Of a stretch of DNA of 37,900 bases, positions 26,359 to 34,900 are shown piece by piece. The position numbers and the translations under genes are program-made. Numbering within the stretch: position 1 is the stretch's first letter; each line of letters opens with the position of its first letter. Under the pieces are notes generated by a model, which had not been told where the DNA came from, did no database searches, and worked only from the letters and a program-made list of their open reading frames with translations. Location: positions 1-37,900 of the IMG/VR virus record IMGVR_UViG_3300033429_000161; one strand, given 5' to 3'. The DNA comes from a virus.

Positions 26359-27956
26359 AGGTTGACGAGAAGATCCACGTTATCGTACCCACCTCAGTTC
26401 ACATCCCTCAGGACAGACAACGCCAGGACCTAGGCGACCTCTCCGAACTGAAGGATTCCATCTCCGAGGTAGGCCAAATCCAGCCCATCGTAGTCGAGGT
26501 CATGGTCGCTGAGGATGGCAGTCAGTACTTCCAACTGGTCGCAGGACAGAGAAGGTTAGAGGCCTGTCGAGAGCTGGAGATATATGTCTCCGCTGTCTAC
26601 TGGCACGAGCTGACGGAGTTCGAGAGGGGGAGGATAGAGTTAGATGAAAACATCAGACGAAAACAACTCAGTTGGCATGAGAGGGACGCTGCGGAAAAAA
26701 GACTCGTTCTTATTGCAGCCGACCAGGGAATATCACTTCGGTCCGTCGCCACTACTATGGAGTCGTCTGCTGGAGGACTTTCAGATCGTGTGGCTATGGC
26801 AGATGCGGTGGAGGTCTTTCCTCAACTTAAGCAGTGTAAGTCCCGTCATGAAGCTGCAAAAACCCTCAAGAACCTCATGCACCAAGAGCTCATCGAAGAA
26901 CAGATGAGGCGTGAGAAGGAGAAGGCTGATGGAGAGATCAAGAAGTCTGATGAACTCGACCTATCAATATTTGAGGGAAAGATGCTTAACGGAACTTTCG
27001 GAATCGACTCCAAACAATACCCTGAGGGTAGCGCTGACATTGTCTTGTTTGACCCTCCTTTTGGAATCGAGCTACAAGATACTAAACAAAAGGACTACTC
27101 CGCGACAGCTAGCCAGCGTTCCGAAGGTATATATAAGGACTCACGTGAGGCGTTCGTAGAGCTCTTTCCACAGTGGATCGAGGAAATATACCGCCTCATG
27201 GCTCCCAACTCCCACCTCTGGGTATTCTTCGGAGTTGAGTGGTATCCCTTCATCGCACAGCAGCTACACGACAAGGGCTTTCGCTATGATAAGATCCCCT
27301 ACATCTGGCATAAGCAGGGCTCCTCTGGACAGACTAACAACCCCAACTACTACGCGGGGAGGGTATATGAAACCTTCATGTTTGCGTGGAAAGGCGAGCA
27401 GACGCTTGCGAGGCGAGGGCTTCCGAACGTCATCGAGGCACCGGTTATCCCTTCGCAGGATAAGATACATGAGACTGAGAAGCCACTCCTGCTACTCGAC
27501 AACATTCTTAGACGATCGTACTGGCCTGGAGCGTGTGTTCTTGATCCCATGTTCGGTAGCGGGTCGACGTTTAGAGCCCTCATGGGACTTGGTACCACTA
27601 AGTTCTTTGGTTGGGAACTGTCTAAAGAAAAGAGAGATAGGTCGCTTCTTAAGGCTCTGGCTCATGCACGGAACCTTGTCACAACGCCTGGATTCAGCCT
27701 CACGCATTATGACGAGGTCGCCAGGGTGGTGGAGTCAGTCTACGAAATAGGCCAGCGTATCAAGTGGCTGACCCAGACTGACGAGGAGCAGACTGGCACC
27801 ATCATCGAGATAAACATGCAGTATAGCAAGCTGCTAGTGGACCCAGATGATAAGAACTTCGGCTGGAACAAGAGGCACAATCCAGATGGACGGCCAAGAA
27901 ACTTCAGCTACCCAGTCAAGCCCGAGAAAGTTATTGAAGTCTTGCCGGAGCTGTAG
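26355..27956 (+). CDS. ParB-like domain fused to DNA methyltransferase, 533 aa
   Basis: The N-terminal 115 residues are a ParB/Srx-type domain: QIQPIVVEVM, the GERR-like LVAGQRRLEAC (61-71) and ENIRRKQLSWHERDAAEKRL. A helix-turn-helix-like stretch follows (120-175) and then a charged linker. The C-terminal part is an amino-methyltransferase: catalytic DPPF (233-236), KPLLLL (376-381) and the SAM-binding DPMFGSGST (397-405) and FFGWEL. Motif IV before motif I gives a beta-class order. It would modify phage DNA, perhaps guided by the ParB-like part, or protect it from host restriction. No nuclease partner is adjacent, so it is an orphan enzyme. Confidence 0.85.
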   Translation: MKVDEKIHVIVPTSVHIPQDRQRQDLGDLSELKDSISEVGQIQPIVVEVMVAEDGSQYFQLVAGQRRLEACRELEIYVSAVYWHELTEFERGRIELDENIRRKQLSWHERDAAEKRLVLIAADQGISLRSVATTMESSAGGLSDRVAMADAVEVFPQLKQCKSRHEAAKTLKNLMHQELIEEQMRREKEKADGEIKKSDELDLSIFEGKMLNGTFGIDSKQYPEGSADIVLFDPPFGIELQDTKQKDYSATASQRSEGIYKDSREAFVELFPQWIEEIYRLMAPNSHLWVFFGVEWYPFIAQQLHDKGFRYDKIPYIWHKQGSSGQTNNPNYYAGRVYETFMFAWKGEQTLARRGLPNVIEAPVIPSQDKIHETEKPLLLLDNILRRSYWPGACVLDPMFGSGSTFRALMGLGTTKFFGWELSKEKRDRSLLKALAHARNLVTTPGFSLTHYDEVARVVESVYEIGQRIKWLTQTDEEQTGTIIEINMQYSKLLVDPDDKNFGWNKRHNPDGRPRNFSYPVKPEKVIEVLPEL

Positions 27957-28098
27957 ACACGCTCTACTACGGGAAGAAAGAAAAAGGCACTTCAACTATG
28001 AGGCCTGCTCGCTCGGTCAGATACCTATGATGCCTACGCTACCAGACTACTGGAGGTGTGGCTTCTGGCGAAGGAAGGAGAAAACTGATGGCGGCTAA
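27934..28098 (+). CDS. Small zinc-binding protein, 54 aa, TTG start
   Basis: A short frame overlaps the end of the methyltransferase gene and the start of the polymerase gene. The TTG at 27934 with GAGAAAG upstream gives MKSCRSCRHALLREERKRH, then EACSLG and WRCGFWRRKEK, a CxxC...C...C zinc site typical of small phage proteins. The same frame is open further upstream, but that part is antisense-like to the methyltransferase reading and has no binding site. The cysteine pattern is the main support. Confidence 0.6.
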   Translation: MKSCRSCRHALLREERKRHFNYEACSLGQIPMMPTLPDYWRCGFWRRKEKTDGG

Positions 28099-30514
28099 TG
28101 TTCCTGGAGAGGGGTCTCCTGAAGCCAAGATGGTCGTGTTCGGGCAGTCCCCTGGAAAGGATGAGATGATTGAGGGGAGACCCTTCGTTGGCCCGGCCGG
28201 CCGTGTGTATGACCAGATACTACACAATGCGAAGGTGCTTAGGTCCAGGATCTGGACTGATAACATGGCACACTCCCAGCCACCCAACAATAAGATAGGG
28301 TCCTTCTTCGAGGGTCGAGCGCCTGGAGAGCGTGGCACTTCAAAGATAGTACCTAAGCCCATCTTGGAGGAATGGATCGAGGAGAACCGACAACTCATAG
28401 CAAGGATGAAGCCAAATGTTATTGTACCACTCGGAAACGAGGCCTTGTGGATGTGTACTGGCCTGGAAGGAATTGCCAAGTGGCGAGGGAGCATCCTATC
28501 TAGCTGGGATTACTTTGTCCCTGGATTTAAAGTCATTCCGACCTACCACCCCTCCTATCTTCAGAGAGGGGCTACTCATCTGCAACCTCTCGTGGAAGCA
28601 GACTTCAGACGGGCTAAGTCTGACAGTGACTTTCCCGAGAAGCGGCTTCCCAAGCCCACCTATCATATCAACCCATCACTTAGGGAAGTGATAGACTTCA
28701 TCGGCCATGTCTCAGAGAATGATTGGTGCTCCTGCGATATTGAGACACGCTACTCGCAGACACTAACTGTCGGCCTAGCGTGTGCGATTAATGAGGCCAT
28801 GTGCATCCCATTCACTGATGGTGGCCAGCCAAGGTGGGACGTGGATGAAGAGACCGCCATCTGGAGAGCCCTCTCAGTCCTGCTACAGAACCACGAGGGG
28901 ATATGTGGCCAGAACTTTATCTATGACGCAAGTGTCCTGGCTCGGTGGCACCGGATAGCCTGTGCACTACCGAGGATAGATACGATGGTTGCGTGGCATG
29001 AATGTTACCCTGCTCTACCGAAAGGCCTGGATACGATAACCTCAGTCCTGACACGCCACCCTTACTACAAGGGCGAAAAGAAAGAGTGGATGGGCAAGAT
29101 CAACGATGCCAAACTCCGCACTTACAACTGCACTGATGTAGTGTCTACCCTTGAGAGTGGTATGAAGCTGGAGCGCGAGCTCGAGAACTGGGGTGTGAGA
29201 CAAGGGTATGACTTCCAGATGGGGCTGCAATTCCCTGGAACGAAGATGATAGTCAAAGGCATGAGGTGTAGTGGTGAGGAGAAAGACAAACTGACGACTC
29301 ACTACTGCAAGGTTCGTGACGAGTCTCAGGCCCGCATCGACTTCGTAGCTGGACGGCATGTAAACGTTAGGTCACCACAACTCAAGAACTTCCTCTACGT
29401 TGAGTTAGGGCTGCCAGCTCGATTCGACAAGTACACTGGAAATCCCACCACCAACAAGGACGCACTCCTCCGCATCAAGTCCGTCTTGCCAGATAGCGAT
29501 CCAAGGAAGATTCTTATCTCCGACGTGATCAACGTCAGCGAGATGCGTAAGCTGATCGAGAGCTACGCAGATGTGAAGGTTGACCCGTGGGACGGGAGGA
29601 TGAGGTTCTCCTACTCCGTGGCAGGGACTGAAACTTGGAGAGGGGTGATGGGGAAGTCCATCTTCGGTGGTGGCTTCTCTATGCAGACTGCGCCAGTTCG
29701 CACCACCGAGGGAAGGAAGATACGACAACTCTTTGTAGCAGACGAGGGTAAGCGGTTGGCTAACATGGACCTCGCACGGGCTGAGGCTATGCTAGTCGCA
29801 TGGATGGCTAACGAAGTCCTAATGATCGAGATGTTCCAGCGAGGGGAGGACACTCACTGGCACAATGCGAAGTTGATTGCCCAGGAGCTGGGGATGAAGG
29901 ACGTCACGATGGATACTGTCTACAACCCCGAGGATGATGAGCACTACCATCTCCGCTACGCTGGCAAACAGTGTGCACATGCCATCCACTACAAGATGGG
30001 GCCTCGAGTTATGAGGGGTACGCTACTGACACACGGCCTGGACCTGCCAGAAAAAACCTGTAAGTCCATCATCGTGACCTATCGCGTCCAGCGACCTGCC
30101 ATACCACAGTGGCATCTCCGTGTGGACTACGATCTGAAACGGACGAGAACTATCACTACCCCTAGCGTAGGGGGAGTGGTAAAGAAGAGGGTCTTCTTCG
30201 GGAGGGCTGATGATGCGTTACTTCGTGAGGCACTGGCGTTTAACCCACAGTGTACAACTGGCCTTATCTTACATACCATACTCCAGAGAACCAGCGACGA
30301 GTTCACGCATAAAGGTCTGGATATTCTCCAAGAGTCGCATGATAGTTTTCTCTTTCAGTTTCCTGAGGATTGGGACGAAGTGGCCCTCTTCAATAAGATA
30401 GACGAGTTCGGAGACCTCCCTATGATGATTGGAGGACGAGAGCTGAACATCCCTCGTGAGTTCGAGACTGGACCTACGTGGGGAGATATGAAGGAAGTCA
30501 AACTCGAGTACTGA
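28088..30514 (+). CDS. DNA polymerase I with N-terminal uracil-DNA-glycosylase-like domain, 808 aa
   Basis: I chose the ATG at 28088, with AAGGAGG-like AGGAAGGAG 7 nt upstream, over a GTG at 28058. Residues about 14-172 are a family-4/5-like uracil-DNA glycosylase domain: GQSPGKDEMIEGRPFVGPAG (19-38), TDNMAHSQPPNNK, a middle PLGNEAL and TYHPSYLQR (152-160). The Fe-S cysteines of family 4 are missing. The 3'-5' exonuclease is complete (DIE at 217-219, N276-D280, Y346-D350). The polymerase has motif A (DLARAE, D561), motif B (R623, K627, then H631) and motif C (HDS, H751-D752). It is the replicative polymerase of the phage. A similar fusion is known in SPO1-type polymerase. Confidence 0.88.
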   Translation: MAANVPGEGSPEAKMVVFGQSPGKDEMIEGRPFVGPAGRVYDQILHNAKVLRSRIWTDNMAHSQPPNNKIGSFFEGRAPGERGTSKIVPKPILEEWIEENRQLIARMKPNVIVPLGNEALWMCTGLEGIAKWRGSILSSWDYFVPGFKVIPTYHPSYLQRGATHLQPLVEADFRRAKSDSDFPEKRLPKPTYHINPSLREVIDFIGHVSENDWCSCDIETRYSQTLTVGLACAINEAMCIPFTDGGQPRWDVDEETAIWRALSVLLQNHEGICGQNFIYDASVLARWHRIACALPRIDTMVAWHECYPALPKGLDTITSVLTRHPYYKGEKKEWMGKINDAKLRTYNCTDVVSTLESGMKLERELENWGVRQGYDFQMGLQFPGTKMIVKGMRCSGEEKDKLTTHYCKVRDESQARIDFVAGRHVNVRSPQLKNFLYVELGLPARFDKYTGNPTTNKDALLRIKSVLPDSDPRKILISDVINVSEMRKLIESYADVKVDPWDGRMRFSYSVAGTETWRGVMGKSIFGGGFSMQTAPVRTTEGRKIRQLFVADEGKRLANMDLARAEAMLVAWMANEVLMIEMFQRGEDTHWHNAKLIAQELGMKDVTMDTVYNPEDDEHYHLRYAGKQCAHAIHYKMGPRVMRGTLLTHGLDLPEKTCKSIIVTYRVQRPAIPQWHLRVDYDLKRTRTITTPSVGGVVKKRVFFGRADDALLREALAFNPQCTTGLILHTILQRTSDEFTHKGLDILQESHDSFLFQFPEDWDEVALFNKIDEFGDLPMMIGGRELNIPREFETGPTWGDMKEVKLEY

Positions 30515-30528
30515 GAGGGAGTCATGAC

Positions 30529-31731
30529 GTGTCAGAAGAAAGACACTTCCAGAACTGGATCGTTGCCTACACAGAGTACACGAGAGACACCGAGCCACCG
30601 CCTCATTACCATGTATGGACCGGAATCTATGTCGTTGCGTCTGCACTCCAGAGGAAGGTTTGGCTCCAGTTCGGAAGACGTAGACTATTTCCAAACTTGT
30701 ATATTGTCCTTGTTTCTTCACCAGGACGATGCAGAAAAGGTGCAGCTATCTCACTCGGAGTGGACCTCCTTAAGAAAGTACCTGGGATTACTGTCACTTC
30801 GGATAGCACTACTCGTGAGCAACTAATCCGTGCGATGGCTAATGCACGCAACGACCTCTCCTACGAGGAGGATGGCGGTGGGCTGATGATGGAGCAGCAC
30901 TGTTCGGTCAGTGTAGTCTCCAAAGAACTCGGCTCGTTCTTGGGAGTCAAGAACACACATCTAATAACCTTCCTAACCGACATATACGACTGTGACGATG
31001 AGTGGGAATACTCCACGAAACATAGTGGAACCGACAAGATACAAGGCGCCTGTCTCAACTTCATTGGAGCAATCACTCCTGACTGGCTTGCAAGAAACTT
31101 ACCGATGGATGCGATCGGTGGAGGATACTCTTCGAGAGTTCTCTTTGTCGTTGGAAGGCAAAAGCATAAACGAGTCACAATACCACCTGATTCGCCAGCA
31201 CTACGTCAAATGGCACGGGTGCTCTCTGAGGATCTCGAGAAGATTGCGACACTTACGGGACCCATCAGTTGGGACCCCGAGGCCTATGCCTATTACGATG
31301 AGTGGTACCAAGGAATAGACGACGAGAACCCGTCTATCGACGATCCACGATTCCAAGGCTATCTTGAGCGGAAGCCAGCTATGGTACTAAAGAGTGCTAT
31401 GATCATGTCGGCTGCCAAACGGGATAGTCTAGTAATTATGCCGGAGGATGTAAGCCAATCACTGGTGCTGATCGAGCAACTTGAACCATACATGACCGAT
31501 GCCTTTGGAGGTCTTGGGGAGTATGATAAGGCTGTTGTCATTGAGAAGGTTATGAAGCAGTTGATTACTCGAAGGGAGATGAGTTTTGAGGAACTGCTGA
31601 AGGCGAACTGGAGGGACATAGACATAGAGGGGCTTAAGACTATAATGGAGACCTTGCGGATTATGGGTACCGTGACCGTAATAGAGAGGGATGGAGTACC
31701 TGTTTATACTTCTAAGGAGGTAGGAAGATGA
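30529..31731 (+). CDS. Helicase-like / DUF3987-type P-loop protein, 400 aa
   Basis: The GTG at 30529 has GAGGGAG 7 nt upstream, just after the polymerase stop; the frame extends back into the polymerase gene but without a site. The protein has a NTPase-like first strand and an unusual P-loop (LYIVLVSSPGRCRKGAAISLG, Lys-Gly instead of Lys-Ser/Thr), then VTSDSTTREQL and a conserved SVVSKELGSFLG stretch. It resembles the DUF3987 and related phage proteins placed beside polymerase genes, thought to be replicative helicases or primase partners. The C-terminal 80 residues look like a winged-helix (EELLKANWRDIDIEGLKTIM). Activity is inferred. Confidence 0.65.
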   Translation: MSEERHFQNWIVAYTEYTRDTEPPPHYHVWTGIYVVASALQRKVWLQFGRRRLFPNLYIVLVSSPGRCRKGAAISLGVDLLKKVPGITVTSDSTTREQLIRAMANARNDLSYEEDGGGLMMEQHCSVSVVSKELGSFLGVKNTHLITFLTDIYDCDDEWEYSTKHSGTDKIQGACLNFIGAITPDWLARNLPMDAIGGGYSSRVLFVVGRQKHKRVTIPPDSPALRQMARVLSEDLEKIATLTGPISWDPEAYAYYDEWYQGIDDENPSIDDPRFQGYLERKPAMVLKSAMIMSAAKRDSLVIMPEDVSQSLVLIEQLEPYMTDAFGGLGEYDKAVVIEKVMKQLITRREMSFEELLKANWRDIDIEGLKTIMETLRIMGTVTVIERDGVPVYTSKEVGR

Positions 31732-31949
31732 AAACCCTGTATGAACATAACACTGAGATGAATGAGAAGTATGGGCTAGCGCCACGTAAGTGGAAGGGGG
31801 CAGGTGTGCTCTGTCCAATGTGCGCGAAGGCGGAGTCAAAGAAAGAGGTAGAAATGCTTCAGCAGATTGATATTGTCCATACGCAGAACCCACCAAGAGT
31901 GAAAGTACGATGCCCAGAGTGTAAGGTAGAATCCTACAAGATATTGTAA
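31728..31949 (+). CDS. Zinc-ribbon protein at the end of the early block, 73 aa
   Basis: Two cysteine pairs, CPMC (29-32) and CPEC (62-65), form a zinc ribbon with a charged middle (ESKKEVEMLQQIDIVHTQNP). The start overlaps the helicase-like stop (ATGA) with AAGGAGG 6-7 nt upstream. The CPxC...CPEC spacing is like that of the late protein at 5981-6379, so the two may be distantly related. It may bind DNA or the replication proteins. It is the last plus-strand gene. Confidence 0.68.
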   Translation: MKTLYEHNTEMNEKYGLAPRKWKGAGVLCPMCAKAESKKEVEMLQQIDIVHTQNPPRVKVRCPECKVESYKIL

Positions 31950-31962
31950 TCGACAACTTGGT

Positions 31963-31977
31963 GTTCATATTTTGAAC
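31963..31977. promoter_or_regulatory. 15-bp intergenic palindrome, copy 7, between convergent genes
   Basis: GTTCATATTTTGAAC lies in the 35-bp gap between the ends of two convergent genes. It is the clearest evidence that the element is not simply a promoter operator. No terminator hairpin is visible in the gap. Confidence 0.65.
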
Positions 31978-31984
31978 GCCCCCT

Positions 31985-34900
31985 TTATGGAATCTGCCAC
32001 CTCTTGGTTGGCTGGGGGAAGAGCCCTCTTCCGAATACTGCTCTCTGTGCCCCTTCGCCTCGGAGGAGGGTAGCTGGAGGAGGCAACATGCGCAGACCTA
32101 ACTTCCCCAGCTTCCGGCCCTTTCCCTCGGCCAGCCAATCGTAAGTTCCATCCATCAGAGCTGCGATGTCCGACCCCACTGGACCTACCATAAATCCCTT
32201 AATGGAACCCTCACCGAACTGGACAGAGCGAAAGAAGTCATAGAGGATACCCAATGTACCAACGTAAGCGTAGTTCTCAGCCAGACGTGCTAGACCTTCC
32301 GTGTCTCGAATATTACCCGTTGCTAAGTTTCGAACGTCTCCAACTATCTCGCCTACTACCGGAAAAGCTACAAGTAGTCGTAACAACCTCTCCGGATTCC
32401 GGTGAACGGCTAGCAGGAAGTCTCTTGTCATCAACCTGGCAGACCCGTAAGCGAAGGTCTTGAACATAGCGACGATTCTACCCATCGGGTGACTCATAAA
32501 CATAGGCATGTCTATCACACCCGTCCTCTTCTGGGTGCGGTTAGACAGTTCCATAGCCCCCTTGATCAGACTCTCCTCTGAAAGACCGTTCTTCAGCACA
32601 TCATCTGCGTTGATCAGCACCTCATCTAGCATCCGCCTGAGTCTCGGGGAGGTTGGATTCCTCTGAAGCTTTGCAACAGTGGACTCGATATACTGGATGC
32701 CGACATGAGAGGCTAGCTTGCGGTTCCACTTCTCGATGGGGGAGAAACCACTATACTTGAGAAACTTTGAGGTCAATGATCCTGCCCCACCTGCCTCACC
32801 AAAAAGATCCCTAATTGTAGAGCCAACCGCGGCAGCATTACGAGCTACAAGTTCGCGTGCGTCCATCCGAGATGTGCCACGTATCGCTCTGGCGAATCCC
32901 TTAGCAAAGTTATGAAACCCAGCAAAGACGGCGGTGTGGACTGGCTCGGAGGAGTTCATGATCTGTGCGAGTCCCATATGAGCTACGGTCTCGAACGATC
33001 TGATCCGTTTGAGCATGTCACTCATAGCATCATCGACGGCCTCGTGCTTAAAATGCCTGGTCATTGCCTGATGAGCGTAGATATACTCGTCAGGCCCAAC
33101 GTCCTGTCGTAGTGCATCCAGCCAAGTAGTCATCTTCTTAGGCAGCTGGGTGGAGCCAGTCCCGCCATAGAACTTGTGACGGGAAATTCTACGGGCTGAG
33201 CCATAGTAATACCGAGAGAGGTCTCGAAATAGATCGAACTTCTCAGGCTCAATCCAAGCCTCTCTGGCATAGTCAAGGTTTCCGAACTTATTGGTGACGT
33301 TCTTCCTGATAAAGTCATTGTATATCGTGAGGGCTTCGGTGGGCCCTGAGGCCTGTCCTGTCTCCATGAGGTGTTCAATGATCCTCCTTTTGATCTGGAT
33401 AGAGCTAGTCAGCTCGTCCGGTGGGATGTGAAGTGGGTAGTAATCATCCATCATCTCGAACGGCCGCTCACCACCGTTAGCGAGGCGAACTGGATCACCT
33501 ATCTCCTGACGTAGGGTGCCTATCTCGTTCAAGTCCTGCCTGATACGTACGGCCATCGCCTGTAGCTTGGGATCTTGTGGCATAACCACCCGACGGCCAT
33601 TCGCCTCCATAGGGTGTAGGGCTGCGACTATCTCATCCATCTGGCTAGGAGTAAGATTCTTAACATCCTCAGCAAGGGGCGTGAACCACTTCGACCACAG
33701 GTAATCAGTATGGAGCCTCTCCCGCCTGACCTGTCTGGTGATGTACTTACCCCACGTCCCCATCCTATTCATCACGTCCTCAACAGCGAGGGGCTGCCTA
33801 ATCAACGCGCCTAGGCCACGGGTACGGAGGAACCTCTTGGGCAACACCTCTAGGACAGATGTGAGGTCTTGCTTATTAAGCTCTCGAAGATCACGGTGGG
33901 CTCCAGTCACTCTACGGACTGCAGCGTCTATCCTCTTCTGAGCCTTACTCCCATGTAGCTCCATTGAAAGGTCTTCGATGTTCCTGATCTTGACAGCAGT
34001 ATCCAGCTGATCCTCAGGGAACATCTTCGAGAGTGCCATCCTCCTGGTGAGGTCCTGGTTGGCGACTACCATCTCGGCCTCAGTCATTTCACTGAGTCCC
34101 TTGCCGTAGGTGTCTAGTGTCCAAGCCCTCAACCCATCTCTCCCCATACCAGAGTCAACTGCCTTGGCAAACATCTTCTTCTGTAGGTCTCGCCTAGCTC
34201 CCCTGGTCTTGGTCTCGGCCCTCGTATGGAGGGGCTTGCGCATGACCTCTGGACCTTCGATCTCAGCGGCCCTGACTACTTCCTCTTGCATCTGTCTTAT
34301 GTTCCATGTGCCTCTCTCGTTACTTAGGACACCCATAAGGCTCTTCTTCTCCTCACGGAGCATCCCTTCCCATCTTGCGACTGCTTCTTCTGCCTCTATC
34401 GCTGAGTCAACAGTATCAACATGTAGCCACTCCTTCTTGGTCGGATCGTAACCCTCAACTATGTGGCCAGACACCGTCTGTTCCTCCAAATCCCATCTAA
34501 ACTTGCCAGGCTCTATTCTAGTTCCCTCAGGTGTCTCAATAACATCTCGAGCTCTCCTCCTCCCTACAGGTATCTTGAAGCTCCACTCATGTCTACCGCC
34601 TTCCTTGACTCTGAATTTGGTTAGTGGTCTACCAGTTGATGGATCCTCGAGATGAGGAAACTTGAACCTACCTACTGCTCCACGCTGTCCCAGTCCCCTC
34701 CCAAACCGGAGGACAGTCCCAAGAGTAAACGCGACGAGAGCACCAACAGCTGCGCCTCGGAGACGGTTCTCCTCATCAACTGCAGCGCCTGTGACAGCGC
34801 CGAGACCCATCTCACCCAGCCGCATCAGGAGGGACATCTCCATAAACCCCTGTTCCCTGTTCTTGTACCAAGGCTGGTTCCGAATATTCCTTGCCATGAG

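Noticed and set aside
2544-31977. Known LexA/SOS boxes as explanation of the 15-bp palindrome
   Set aside because: The Bacillus-type box is GAAC-N4-GTTC and the alphaproteobacterial one is a direct repeat GTTC-N7-GTTC. Here GTTC-N7-GAAC has the opposite symmetry to both, and the sites are not placed at promoters.
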